The notes: a model not told the origin generated them from the letters alone. Counted from the first letter of the stretch, positions 17,501 through 26,202 are shown. The stretch is DNA of 64,000 nt from Pontibacter ramchanderi (GCF_002846395.1 NZ_PJMU01000002.1:1054001-1118000), one strand, 5' to 3'. Numbers and translations: made by a program.

Positions 17501-18916
17501 ATGAAACGGATGCTCACCCTATTGCTGGCATACCTGCTGGCAACGCATTTCCTGTTGGCTCAAAGTGTAGTCACGGTTACGGGCAAAGTTCAAAAAGGCC
17601 AGGAAGACGACATCTTCATCGCCTCACTCCCCTCATTGTTATTTCCGGAAGAGCAGCGCACCTTTGCCCAGGTAAACAAAGGGCGCTTTAAGTTGGAGCT
17701 TCCTGTTGACGCTCCTGTTACGGTGGAACTCGTGTACGGCAACGAATCCGTGCCGCTATACCTGGAGCCGGGCTTTGAACTCCAAGTCTCTTTCACGGGT
17801 GGTAAAATGCTCAAATCGCTCAAATACAGCGGCAAAGGTGCTAATGAGAACAATTACCTGGCTCTGCATACCTACCGCTTCGACGAAGAAGAGGATTACC
17901 AAACACTGCCCGATAATGTAAGGCTGTCCGAGAAGGAGTTTTTGAAGTTTCTGGAATATCGCAAAGAAGACCAGCTGGCCATTTTTGAGAAGAAAATAGA
18001 GGCCAGGCCGGTTAGCGACCATTTCCGGCAACTGATACTGGCTGAGATCGATTACAGCTACGCCAATGACCGCCTTACCTTTTTTGATATGCGCGAGCAG
18101 ATGCGCCTGCCAGTGCAGCTAAGCCCTTCCGCCGGTTATTTCGACTTTTTGGACGACCTCGAAATGGAGCAGCCCGCAAGCCTGGAGGCCATCAGTTTCC
18201 CGACCTTTCTGCGAAACTATGTTAAGTTTATAGGCAAGCAGGCAAAACTGGAGACAAGCGACATTCACTACTACAGAAAAGTGTACGACGAGGTGAGCTA
18301 TACCTTGCAGGACCAGGCCCGCCTGATGGCGCAGGCCTACCTTATACGCCAGTCGTTACAACAGGGCAATGTGCTGCACCTGCCTGCCATGCTGCAGGAC
18401 TTCAGCCAAAACAAAGGTATAGCCGATGTGCACGCTACCTTGCTGCGCCAGTACGAAAGTCACCCCGGCCTGGGTATAGGCAGTGCAGCCCCTGACTTTA
18501 GCCTGCAGGACATCAACGGCCAGCTGGTGAACCTGAGCGATTTCAAAGGCAAGATTGTGTACCTGGGCTTCTGGCGTACCGACTGCGGCCTGTGCATGGT
18601 GGAGCAACCGCATGCCCAGGAGCTGGCCCGTAAACTGCAGCCTCACGATGTGGTGCTCATTAACATAGGAGTAGACGAAAACGAGCAAGCCTGGCGCAAT
18701 GTAGTGCAGTCGAGAGGGCTGGGCGGGGTGCAGCTATACCTGAAAGGACAAGGGCACGAACTGGCCCGAAGGTATGGCCTGAAAGACGTGCCGGCTTACT
18801 TTTTGATAGGCGAAGATGGCACCATCCTGAGCACAAAACCCCGACGACCCATAGACCGGGAAGCAGAAAAGGAAATTTTGCAGCATGTGATGAGTAACAG
18901 GGCTTCCCGCCGGTGA
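17501..18916 (+). CDS. TlpA-like thioredoxin-fold protein
   Basis: A 471-residue secreted protein starting at 17501 (MKRMLTLLLAYLLATHFLLAQ signal peptide, given in part), in preference to an upstream in-frame ATG that lacks a signal. Residues 25-115 resemble the beta domain often found ahead of Bacteroidota thioredoxins. The centre is helical, and residues 330-471 are a TlpA/AhpC-like thioredoxin domain with DFSLQDINGQLVNLSDFKGK and active site C362-G-L-C365. Such proteins act in the periplasm as thiol-disulfide reductases, for example in cytochrome c maturation. The exact partner is unknown. A strong terminator follows. Confidence 0.85.
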   Translation: MKRMLTLLLAYLLATHFLLAQSVVTVTGKVQKGQEDDIFIASLPSLLFPEEQRTFAQVNKGRFKLELPVDAPVTVELVYGNESVPLYLEPGFELQVSFTGGKMLKSLKYSGKGANENNYLALHTYRFDEEEDYQTLPDNVRLSEKEFLKFLEYRKEDQLAIFEKKIEARPVSDHFRQLILAEIDYSYANDRLTFFDMREQMRLPVQLSPSAGYFDFLDDLEMEQPASLEAISFPTFLRNYVKFIGKQAKLETSDIHYYRKVYDEVSYTLQDQARLMAQAYLIRQSLQQGNVLHLPAMLQDFSQNKGIADVHATLLRQYESHPGLGIGSAAPDFSLQDINGQLVNLSDFKGKIVYLGFWRTDCGLCMVEQPHAQELARKLQPHDVVLINIGVDENEQAWRNVVQSRGLGGVQLYLKGQGHELARRYGLKDVPAYFLIGEDGTILSTKPRRPIDREAEKEILQHVMSNRASRR

Positions 18917-18941
18917 ACGCCTATACCTTATAACTTTATCA

Positions 18942-18985
18942 AGAGCCGCCCGTCATGTTCTCGTGATGGGCGGCTCTGTTTTTAG
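18942..18985 (+). terminator. Terminator after the TlpA-like gene
   Basis: Arms AGAGCCGCCCGTCA (18942-18955) and TGATGGGCGGCTCT (18964-18977) pair with one G-U wobble, followed by GTTTTT. Confidence 0.9.
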
Positions 18986-19127
18986 AGACAGCTTACCTCA
19001 TTCCGGAAGCATCAATAACCGTGCATTTGTTTAGTGCGTAATTAAAGCCAATCCCCTGTCGGTTAGGCAGGGCTTCAGCAGTATTTAATTGTTTGAGATA
19101 TCCTTATTCATTTAACCGCTAGAAAAT

Positions 19128-20315
19128 ATGGCATTAATCAACAGAAGCGACATTGAGAAGCTGCTCAATGTTCAGAGCAATTCGAAAGACGCACTTTGCA
19201 TCTCTATTTACATACCTACGCATCGCGCCGGCCACGAAACCCTGAATGGTCAGAACCAGACACTCTTTAAGAACAAACTAAAAGAAGCACGCACCCTGTT
19301 GGCAAGACACGATGTGGCGGAAACGGAGATCAACTCATACCTGCAGCCCGCCGAAGAGCTCCTGAATGACACGAACTTCTGGCGGCACCAGGCCGAAGGG
19401 CTGGCCGTGTTTATCACCAAAGGCTTCTCGGCACACTATACCCTGCCTATCACCATGCCGGATGTAGTGTATGTGCTCGATCAGTTTTACTTCACGCCGA
19501 TCCTGCCAATCCTGAGCCAGAACGGACGCTTCTTTATTTTGTCACTATACCGCGAGCGCATCGGCTTCTACGAGGCCACCATTGAGCGTATCCGTCAGAT
19601 AGACATCAGCGCTTTCGCACCGGAGAGCATTAACGAGGCCCTGAAGTTCACCATCAAAGGCAACGATCAGGACTTCCACAACTCCACTACCACGGTGAAC
19701 GGTTCGAACATTGTGCATGGGGCGGGTGCTACAAAAGGCGACGACGAGCACGACGAAGTGCGTGAGTTCATCCATGAGATAGACAACAGCCTGCAGGAAA
19801 TTCTGCACAACGCCACAGAGCCGCTCGTGCTGGCCGGCGTGGACCACTACTGCGCCCTGTACCGCAAGTTCAGCAAGTACAAGCACATCGTGCCGCAAAA
19901 CATCAACCTCAACGAGAGCGTGGCAGGCATGAGCCCGCAGACGATACACGAGAAGGCGCTGGAAGTGGTGAAGCCGCTCATGCAGCAAAGCCACACCGAC
20001 TCGCTGAGCCGCTACGAGAACGTGGCCGGCACCGGCGTAACCTCCGAAGACATTGCCACGGTGGCTGCCGAAGCCGTGCATGGCCGCGTGGATACGCTGT
20101 TCATCACGCCTAGCAACCCGGTGTGGGGACGCTACGATGCCAAGAGTGCCGTAGCCGAAGTGCACAAAAACTACCAGCGCGGCGACGACGACCTGATTAA
20201 CCTGGCGGCTATAAAGACACTTGCACAGGGTGGTAAGGTGTTTGTGAGCAGTTACAACGGGCTGGCCGAAGTGAACGAAGACGGTGGCAGTGTAAAGGCG
20301 CTCTTCCGATACTAA
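19128..20315 (+). CDS. baeRF family protein (bacterial archaeo-eukaryotic release factor-like)
   Basis: A 395-residue protein of the bacterial eRF1-like group. The N-terminal part (LCISIYIPTHRAG, then FWRHQAEGLAVF) and middle part (FFILSLYRERIGFYEA) match domains 1 and 2 of that group as I know it. The C-terminal third (EPLVLAGVDHYCALYRK, then VDTLFITPSNPVWGRYD) matches the Pelota/eRF1 domain 3 fold. Proteins of this group are proposed to act on stalled ribosomes or in translation-linked stress and conflict, but few have been tested. No GGQ motif is visible, so peptidyl-tRNA hydrolysis of the classic type is unlikely. It is monocistronic, with a terminator after it. Confidence 0.8.
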   Translation: MALINRSDIEKLLNVQSNSKDALCISIYIPTHRAGHETLNGQNQTLFKNKLKEARTLLARHDVAETEINSYLQPAEELLNDTNFWRHQAEGLAVFITKGFSAHYTLPITMPDVVYVLDQFYFTPILPILSQNGRFFILSLYRERIGFYEATIERIRQIDISAFAPESINEALKFTIKGNDQDFHNSTTTVNGSNIVHGAGATKGDDEHDEVREFIHEIDNSLQEILHNATEPLVLAGVDHYCALYRKFSKYKHIVPQNINLNESVAGMSPQTIHEKALEVVKPLMQQSHTDSLSRYENVAGTGVTSEDIATVAAEAVHGRVDTLFITPSNPVWGRYDAKSAVAEVHKNYQRGDDDLINLAAIKTLAQGGKVFVSSYNGLAEVNEDGGSVKALFRY

Positions 20316-20359
20316 TCGGCCGGCACTTTTGGCCGTTAGCGCTATAAAGTATAATTTAG

Positions 20360-20390
20360 AGGGCAGCCTTAGCGGGCTGCCCTTTCTTTT
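20360..20390 (+). terminator. Terminator after the baeRF gene
   Basis: AGGGCAGCC (20360-20368) and GGCTGCCCT (20375-20383) form a stem with a short loop, followed by a T-rich run. It ends about 13 bases before the next start codon, so it also separates the radical SAM gene from read-through. Confidence 0.85.
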
Positions 20391-20402
20391 GCATACCTGT
20401 AC

Positions 20403-21425
20403 ATGAAGCTTCACCTGACTGACAAGCTCAATTTTCTGTCGAAAGTAACGCCGCTGCGCCTGCTCAATGCCCTGCAGGTGGCAGGCAGCTATTGGTATGC
20501 ACGCATGTCGCGCAAGGCGGTGCATTGGGGCGACCCGGTCAGTATCTCGTTTGAGCCCACTACCTCCTGCAACCTGCGCTGCCCCGAGTGCCCCAGCGGG
20601 CTCCGATCATTTACGCGCCCTACGGGTATGCTGCAGGCCGACCTTTTCAAGAGCACCATCGACCAGCTGCACAAGCGCCTGCTATACCTGATCTTTTACT
20701 TTCAGGGCGAACCCTACCTGCACAAACAGTTTCTGGAGCTGGTGAAGTACACATCAGACCGGGGCATCTATACCGCCACCTCCACCAACGCTCACTTCCT
20801 CGACAGCGAAACTGCCCGCAAAACCGTGGAGTCGGGCCTGGACCGCCTGATTGTGTCGATTGACGGTACCACGCAGGAAACTTACGCCGCCTACCGGGTG
20901 GGCGGCAAGCTCGATAAGGTGCTGGAAGGCACGCGGCAGGTCGTGAAATGGAAGAAAGAGCTCAAGTCGCGGACGCCGCACATCATGTTCCAGTTTCTGG
21001 TGGTGCGCCCCAACGAGCACCAGCTATCGGAAGTGCAGGCACTGGCCGACGAACTGGGCGTGGATGAGGTTGTCTTCAAAACAGCCCAGATCTATGACTA
21101 CGAGCAGGGCTCCCCACTTATACCTACCATCGACTACTACTCCAGGTATAGAAACAACGGCGACGGCAGCTTTTCCATCAAAAACAAGCTGCTCAACCAG
21201 TGCTGGAAGATGTGGCACTCATGTGTGATTACCTGGGATGGCCTGGTTGTGCCCTGCTGCTTCGACAAGGACGCCGAATACCGCATGGGCGACGTGAAAG
21301 TGCAAAGCTTCCGGCAGGTATGGCGCAGCCCGGGTTATAACCAATTCCGGAAAAGCCTGTTACAGTCGAGGGAGAAAATAGAGATGTGCCGCAACTGCAC
21401 GGAAGGCACACGGGTTTGGGCCTGA
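20403..21425 (+). CDS. Radical SAM / SPASM domain protein
   Basis: A 340-residue radical SAM enzyme. The [4Fe-4S] binding motif is C56-N-L-R-C60-P-E-C63, followed by a TIM-barrel core. The C-terminal SPASM region has cysteines in CWKMWHSCVIT, VVPCCFDKD and MCRNC, which would hold auxiliary clusters. SPASM enzymes modify peptides, mature enzymes or act in cofactor and cell-envelope pathways. No precursor peptide gene is recognisable next to it, so the substrate remains open. The mechanosensitive channel gene starts 40 bases downstream, possibly on the same transcript. Confidence 0.88.
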   Translation: MKLHLTDKLNFLSKVTPLRLLNALQVAGSYWYARMSRKAVHWGDPVSISFEPTTSCNLRCPECPSGLRSFTRPTGMLQADLFKSTIDQLHKRLLYLIFYFQGEPYLHKQFLELVKYTSDRGIYTATSTNAHFLDSETARKTVESGLDRLIVSIDGTTQETYAAYRVGGKLDKVLEGTRQVVKWKKELKSRTPHIMFQFLVVRPNEHQLSEVQALADELGVDEVVFKTAQIYDYEQGSPLIPTIDYYSRYRNNGDGSFSIKNKLLNQCWKMWHSCVITWDGLVVPCCFDKDAEYRMGDVKVQSFRQVWRSPGYNQFRKSLLQSREKIEMCRNCTEGTRVWA

Positions 21426-21465
21426 TGCCAAAGCCCGGTAAACTAAGAAACGATACCTCATTTAT

Positions 21466-22389
21466 ATGAACGACATTAACAAAGCTGTTGAGCTTCTGCT
21501 GGGGAAGCTGGAAACATGGGGAGAGCATTTGGTTTTGATGCTGCCCAACATTGTGGTAGCGATTATACTCATGATCATTACCTTCGTGGTTGCCCGCTTT
21601 ATCCGCAACGGGCTCGACAAAGTGATTGGGCGTATATCGCATAGCGCAGCCCTTAACAATTTGATATCCACTATTTTATACATCGCCTTGCTGGCTGTGG
21701 GCTTTTTCTTCGTGCTCAGCGTGCTGCAGCTTGACAAGGTCGTGATCTCATTGCTTGCCGGTGTGGGTATCATCGGTCTGGCCTTGGGTTTCGCCTTTCA
21801 GGATATTGCCGCCAACTTTATCTCGGGTATCATCATTGCCGTGCAAAAACCCTTCGGCGTGGGCGATATGATAGAGACCAACGACTATTTTGGCGTGATT
21901 GAGCGGGTATCGCTGCGCACCCTGGATGTAAGGCAACCCTCGGGCGAACTCGTGAAGCTGCCCAATAAGATGGTATTTGAAAACCCGGTGACTAACTTCT
22001 CGAGCAACGGTACACGGCGCCTCGACATAGAGGTAGGCGTGTCGTATGCCGAGGACCTGGAGCGGGTACAGCAAGTGGCGATAGAAGCCCTGCAGGAGGT
22101 GAAGAACCGCGTAAAAACACGGGACATTGAAGTGATGTATGATTCGTTCGGAGACAGCTCCATTAACTTCAAAGTACGGTTCTGGATCAATTATTCGCGT
22201 CAGATAGATTTTGTGTCAGCCAAAAGCGATGCGATCATTAAGATCAAAAAGGCTTTTGATGCAAACGACATCATGATCCCGTTCCCGATCCGTACCCTGG
22301 ACTTTGGTATAAAAGGAGGCGAGAAGCTCAGCGAGCAGTTGGAGCAATTTCAGCAGAGGAAAGACGGGCAAGTGAAATCGGAGGAGTAG
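21466..22389 (+). CDS. MscS-type mechanosensitive channel
   Basis: A 307-residue small-conductance mechanosensitive channel. Three N-terminal transmembrane helices (about 20-42, 62-84, 92-120) end in the pore helix LLAGVGIIGLALGFAFQDIAANFISG. The cytoplasmic beta domain (FGVGDMIETNDYFGVIERVSLR) and the alpha-beta C-terminal domain (IPFPIRTLDF) follow. It opens under membrane tension to release solutes during osmotic downshock. Length is close to E. coli MscS. It ends at a bidirectional terminator that overlaps the stop of the convergent gene. Confidence 0.94.
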   Translation: MNDINKAVELLLGKLETWGEHLVLMLPNIVVAIILMIITFVVARFIRNGLDKVIGRISHSAALNNLISTILYIALLAVGFFFVLSVLQLDKVVISLLAGVGIIGLALGFAFQDIAANFISGIIIAVQKPFGVGDMIETNDYFGVIERVSLRTLDVRQPSGELVKLPNKMVFENPVTNFSSNGTRRLDIEVGVSYAEDLERVQQVAIEALQEVKNRVKTRDIEVMYDSFGDSSINFKVRFWINYSRQIDFVSAKSDAIIKIKKAFDANDIMIPFPIRTLDFGIKGGEKLSEQLEQFQQRKDGQVKSEE

Positions 22390-22408
22390 GTATAGCGGGG
22401 GAAGGTAT

Positions 22409-22445
22409 AAAAGAGAAAGGGCCGACAACCGGCCCTTTCTCTTTT
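22409..22445. terminator. Bidirectional terminator
   Basis: Perfect 16-base arms (AAAAGAGAAAGGGCCG at 22409-22424 and its complement at 22430-22445) around a 5-base loop, between the convergent MscS gene and the gene at 22444. Confidence 0.92.
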
Positions 22446-22782
22446 ATTTATCTCTTTTATCGAGGTTTTTGCCCAGGTCTTCTACCTGTTTAAGGAAATC
22501 GTCTACTTTGGCGTCGGCATAAGGCCCGTAAGAGTTGGAGATGGTTCCTCTCAGACCAGTGCTGGTTTCCACTGCATAAAGTATCGACATGTCATCGGGG
22601 TTGCTTTCGCCCTCGAAGCGGTAAAAGTCTACAATGCGAATCTGATCTGGCCCGAAGGTATGCTTGTCCTCCATGGTGCACAGCTTGCCTTCGCCCGATA
22701 CTTTAAAATCGTAGGTATAGCCCTCTTTGCGGAGGCGGTTGAGCACATTGACCAGGCTTCTTTCTTCTACTTTATCTTGCAT
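22444..22782 (-). CDS. Conserved small protein of unknown function
   Basis: A 112-residue soluble protein. Homologues in Bacteroidota are often labelled phosphoribosylpyrophosphate synthetase, but the sequence has none of the PRPP-synthetase motifs and is far too short, so I treat that name as an error carried between annotations. Visible features are a basic N-terminal helix (SLVNVLNRLRKEGYTYDF), a beta-rich centre (IRIVDFYRFEGES, ILYAVETSTGLRGTI), and an acidic C-terminal helix (VDDFLKQVEDL). It is monocistronic. Its stop codon lies inside the bidirectional terminator. Confidence 0.75.
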   Translation of the reverse strand: MQDKVEERSLVNVLNRLRKEGYTYDFKVSGEGKLCTMEDKHTFGPDQIRIVDFYRFEGESNPDDMSILYAVETSTGLRGTISNSYGPYADAKVDDFLKQVEDLGKNLDKRDK

Positions 22783-22924
22783 AGCGTATAGTTTTAAGGG
22801 ATGTTCTGATTAAGTATAGAACTATACGCAAAATCGGGCTTTGGATATGAAAATGGGTCTGGAATTATTCGGAAGGCGCCTCCGCCGCTCTGCACAGCCT
22901 TGGTAAGTTTCGCTGCAAAATAAC

Positions 22925-22942
22925 AGGTATAGCGCTATACCT
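22925..22942. repeat. Perfect palindrome of two AGGTATAGC words
   Basis: AGGTATAGCGCTATACCT is an 18-base perfect palindrome built from two inverted copies of the word that recurs across the window. It lies in the spacer upstream of the gene at 22444 and downstream of the FeoB-associated small gene. It has no T-tract, so it is not a standard terminator. Confidence 0.85.
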
Positions 22943-23003
22943 AATGGAACAGGAAACCGGCACAAGCCTATGGGCTGGAGCTACCGAAACAAGGCGGGAA
23001 AAG

Positions 23004-23180
23004 CTAAACAGCTTTTTTGTCGAGCTCTTTCTGGATCTTGCTGAAATCGATGGCTGAGCAGCTGCCGCAGCCTTTGGCGCAACCGGCGTTTTTGTTGGGC
23101 ATGAAGCTGCGGTAGATCACCCAGCCCATGTAGGCCACCGCCACCGCGAATATCAGGAAGATGATGATGTTCTGTACCAT
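23004..23180 (-). CDS. FeoB-associated Cys-rich membrane protein
   Basis: A 58-residue protein. It has one N-terminal transmembrane helix (IIIFLIFAVAVAYMGWVIY) followed by a short cysteine cluster GCAKGCGSCS and a charged tail. This is the layout of the FeoB-associated Cys-rich membrane protein family (PF12669), usually found beside the ferrous iron transporter FeoB. No feo gene is visible here. The cysteines could bind iron or another metal at the membrane. A good -7 element (TATCTTTG on the minus strand, 23199-23206) lies 18 bases upstream, supporting expression. Confidence 0.82.
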   Translation of the reverse strand: MVQNIIIFLIFAVAVAYMGWVIYRSFMPNKNAGCAKGCGSCSAIDFSKIQKELDKKAV

Positions 23181-23198
23181 ACGCTCTTATCAACTGCA

Positions 23199-23206
23199 CA
23201 AAGATA
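23199..23206 (-). promoter_or_regulatory. -7 element for the FeoB-associated gene
   Basis: TATCTTTG on the minus strand, an exact TAnnTTTG match, 18 bases before the ATG at 23180. The -33 element is not evident. Confidence 0.5.
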
Positions 23207-23306
23207 CAAAAAGTTTAGAGGCTATTTTTGATTTTAGACCTGAAGGCGAAAAGACCCTATTTTAAAGTTCTTTTGTCCTTTGTCTAAACCTCTTTTGGCA
23301 TATAGC

Positions 23307-24110
23307 CTAAGGGAGTTGCTCTTTCCAGTGCTCGGCAATCGTGTCGAGCATCTCGTGATGGATCTTACCGTTGCTAGCCACGATCTCCCGACCAAAAACA
23401 TAATCGCCGCCAGCCGTAAATTTCGAGACATGGCCGCCGGCCTCCTGCACAATAATGGCACCGCCCGCCACATCCCAGGCGTTCAGGTTAAACTCAAAGA
23501 AGCCCTCAAAACGACCCACCGCCACATAGGCCAGGTCCAAGGCGGCAGAGCCCAGGCGCCGCACGCCATGCGATTTTCCCATAAAAGCGCCCAGCACCTG
23601 CAGGTACTGCTGCGTGAGACCAAATTCATAATAAGGGAAGCCGGTGGCAATGAGCGAATCTTTCAACCCTTCTGCTGCCGATACCTGAATAGGGCTGTCG
23701 TTTAAGAACGCGCCATGACCCTTCGTGGCATAAAAGCATTCGTCTTTGTTGATCTCATACACGATGCCCAGCACTACTTCGTCGCCGTCGAGCAAAGCCA
23801 CGCTCACAGAGTAGAGCGGCAGGCCGTGGGTGAAATTGGTAGTGCCATCGAGCGGGTCGATGATCCAGTTGAAGCGCTCGCCGCGGGTGTTGTCGGTTTC
23901 TTCTTCTGTAATGAAGCCCGCTTCCGGGAAAAGTTCGCGCAGGGCTTCTACCAGCTGCTTTTCCGCTTCCTTGTCTACATAAGACACCAGGTTGTTGAAT
24001 CCTTTCAGTTCTACCCTGCCCCTGTCGAAGCTGGCTGCTTCGTGCTTGATAAAGGCCCCTACTCTTTTGACGATGATGTTGGCGTTCTGGCAAAGTTGCT
24101 GCAAGTTCAT
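23307..24110 (-). CDS. Inositol monophosphatase family protein
   Basis: A 267-residue magnesium-dependent phosphatase of the IMPase/SuhB superfamily. Metal ligands are visible in the first motif (E70 in EEETDN; D85 and D88 in IIDPLDGTTNF) and in the second (NAWDVAGGAIIVQEAGG, around residue 212). Substrates in this family include inositol phosphates, 3'-phosphoadenosine phosphates and fructose-1,6-bisphosphate; the sequence does not separate them, though length and motif spacing are closest to IMPase. Its start codon overlaps the stop of the upstream DUF4105 gene by four bases, so translation is probably coupled. Confidence 0.92.
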   Translation of the reverse strand: MNLQQLCQNANIIVKRVGAFIKHEAASFDRGRVELKGFNNLVSYVDKEAEKQLVEALRELFPEAGFITEEETDNTRGERFNWIIDPLDGTTNFTHGLPLYSVSVALLDGDEVVLGIVYEINKDECFYATKGHGAFLNDSPIQVSAAEGLKDSLIATGFPYYEFGLTQQYLQVLGAFMGKSHGVRRLGSAALDLAYVAVGRFEGFFEFNLNAWDVAGGAIIVQEAGGHVSKFTAGGDYVFGREIVASNGKIHHEMLDTIAEHWKEQLP

Positions 24111-25348
24111 ATGCGCTCTTTAATTTTAAGATTCGAGTTGCTGGTAACCGTTAACTGTCTGGCAGCCCAAACCGTATACGCGGCTCTTGTCAACAGGGCT
24201 AAGGCAATCGGGAAAACAGCGTTATGCAGTTGCTGCGGCCACACGAACCATAGCAATAGGGTAATCAAAGCCAGCGCAGCCGTTGCCAGCATGTATTTCT
24301 GTAGCCAACCCGGCAGCACCGGCCTGGCCAGGAAAGCAGCTGCTACAACGTGCGTAGGCAGTGCCCAGAGCAGGTTGTAGTTATTGGCAGCCGCCTGGTG
24401 ATCGGTGGCAAACCAGAGTAAAAACAACAGCACGCCCAGCAGACCCGTGATCAGGAATAGGAACACATCAAATGTACGGCTGCGTTTGCGGCGCTTGTAG
24501 TCGAGGAATGTGATAAAGGCCACTGCCCCAAAGAACAGCCACCACACCAGCACTGGGGTAAACGGGCCACCAGCTGAGGCAGGCGGCGGACTGTTCTGGA
24601 AGATAACGGTTGGCTCACCTACCAGGGGCACCTGTTTACCGTCCTGCTGAATGGTGGCACTTCCAAATCCCTCCGAAAGGTAATCTGGCAGGAACATGTA
24701 CTCGTAGGGCGTGGCTTTTTGGTCGATGGGTGCGCCAAGGGCCAGGTCGATGCCGAAATCGGACCAGGGCTGCGGTGGCAGGTATAGGTCGATGAGGTTG
24801 CGGAAACTCATGTCCTGGTCCAGGTGATTGATGTTGAACGTAACTTGGTTCGGGAAAGTGGCTTCTATACCGTCGCGGATGCGGGTGGCGCAGTTGTCGA
24901 AGAAGAAGTCGTAGAGGTAAAAGCGGTTTTGGGGCAGGTAGTTGTTGGTGAGAAACTGCCAGTATTGCTGTTTTTGCGCTTCGGTAAAGTTCATCTCCTG
25001 CTCATAAATAGAGCGGTTGTCAAGGGTATAGCTGTAGGCGAAATCCTGGAAGTAGGCGATGGAGAGCTTGTAGTTGAGCTTGCCCCGTATGAACTTGATG
25101 TAGAAGCCTGGCTCGTTGAAGTCGAAAGTGCCGTAATTGAACACGATGTCCATACCTGTGGCGGGATCGTTGACGCGCACGGCGCTGTGCCCGAAAATGG
25201 CGTAAAGTTCATCGCCCGGGGAGCAGGTGATCAGGCTGATCTTAGCCTCCGGCGACAGTCGGGTACCTTCGAACTGCGCTTGTGCCTGTGTGGCAAAAAG
25301 CAACAACAAGGTGAAGATAAGTGAAAGCTTTTTAAAGTATAGCTTCAT
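24107..25348 (-). CDS. DUF4105 membrane protein
   Basis: A 413-residue protein with a signal peptide (FTLLLLFATQAQAQ). A large periplasmic DUF4105 domain follows (about 25-220: SLITCSPGDELYAIFGHSA, VFNYGTFDF, FFFDNCATRIRD), then four or five transmembrane helices (about 265-400). The conserved H in FGHSA and the C in DNCATR resemble a papain/NlpC-like pair. DUF4105 proteins have been linked to lipoprotein acyl transfer, which would fit such a pair, but I cannot show that here. It overlaps the IMPase gene by four bases. Confidence 0.85.
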   Translation of the reverse strand: MKLYFKKLSLIFTLLLLFATQAQAQFEGTRLSPEAKISLITCSPGDELYAIFGHSAVRVNDPATGMDIVFNYGTFDFNEPGFYIKFIRGKLNYKLSIAYFQDFAYSYTLDNRSIYEQEMNFTEAQKQQYWQFLTNNYLPQNRFYLYDFFFDNCATRIRDGIEATFPNQVTFNINHLDQDMSFRNLIDLYLPPQPWSDFGIDLALGAPIDQKATPYEYMFLPDYLSEGFGSATIQQDGKQVPLVGEPTVIFQNSPPPASAGGPFTPVLVWWLFFGAVAFITFLDYKRRKRSRTFDVFLFLITGLLGVLLFLLWFATDHQAAANNYNLLWALPTHVVAAAFLARPVLPGWLQKYMLATAALALITLLLWFVWPQQLHNAVFPIALALLTRAAYTVWAARQLTVTSNSNLKIKERI

Positions 25349-25518
25349 GGTTATTTCTGTATTGCGACTTGCGTATCACGACACTCATAGCAGGTAACAC
25401 GATTTTCGCATGTAGTATTCGTTCCTAATAGTATCTCCAGATCCAGCTCACCAGGCAAGCTGGGTTCTAGGGTTTGGGTTCTTCCCGGCACAGGTATAAA
25501 CGCAGTAGTAATACCGCT

Positions 25519-26202
25519 TTACTTTCCGGCAACCACCACCACGAACTCGCCTTTAATGGCCTTGGTTTTGTAAAGCTCCAGCAACTCGTCGAGCGTACCG
25601 TTCACAGTCTCCTCAAACATCTTCGAGATTTCACGTGAAACAGATACCATGCGCTCGCCCCCGAAATACTCTTTGAACTGCGTGAGCGTTTTGACCAGGC
25701 GATGCGGCGACTCATAGAAAATCATGGTGCGCTCCTCCTCTGCCAGGCTGATCAGGCGTGTTTGACGGCCCTTTTTCAGGGGTAAGAAGCCTTCGAACGT
25801 AAAGCGATCGGTGCTGAAGCCTGACTTGACAAGCGCAGGCACAAAAGCCGTAGCTCCAGGGAGGCACTCGACTTTCAGATTCGCTTTGAGGCACTCGCGC
25901 ACCAACAGAAAACCAGGGTCGGAGATGCCAGGCGTGCCTGCATCTGAAATCAGGGCCATCACCTCGCCGGCCTGCATGCGCTCTACTAGGTGGGCGCTGG
26001 CTTTGTGCTCGTTGTGCAGGTGGTGGCTGTGCATGCGCTTCTCTATACCCAGGTGCTGCAGCAGCTTGCCGCTGGTGCGCGTGTCCTCGGCCAGAATCAC
26101 ATCCACTTCCTTGAGAACGCGAATGGCCCGCAGCGTAATATCCTCGAGGTTGCCAATGGGCGTTGGCACCAGGTATAGATTGGTTTTTTCAGGTTCCTGC
26201 AT
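25519..26202 (-). CDS. rsmI: 16S rRNA (cytidine(1402)-2'-O)-methyltransferase
   Basis: A 227-residue SAM-dependent methyltransferase that 2'-O-methylates C1402 in the ribosomal P-site region. Family motifs: LYLVPTPIGNLEDITLRA at the N-terminus, AEDTRTSGKLLQHLGI, ALISDAGTPGISDPG and FYESPHRL. Length is slightly shorter than the E. coli enzyme (286) because the C-terminal extension is absent, which is common in Bacteroidota. A -7 element (TACCTTTG on the minus strand, 26207-26214) ends four bases before the ATG, so the transcript may be leaderless. Confidence 0.95.
   Translation of the reverse strand: MQEPEKTNLYLVPTPIGNLEDITLRAIRVLKEVDVILAEDTRTSGKLLQHLGIEKRMHSHHLHNEHKASAHLVERMQAGEVMALISDAGTPGISDPGFLLVRECLKANLKVECLPGATAFVPALVKSGFSTDRFTFEGFLPLKKGRQTRLISLAEEERTMIFYESPHRLVKTLTQFKEYFGGERMVSVSREISKMFEETVNGTLDELLELYKTKAIKGEFVVVVAGK

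Noticed and set aside
19545..20525. Long minus-strand frame opposite the baeRF gene
   Set aside because: It has no family features, mirrors the coding strand's codon pattern, and crosses a terminator.
22444..22782. PRPP synthetase label for the 112-residue protein
   Set aside because: It lacks all PRPP-synthetase motifs and is less than half the required length.
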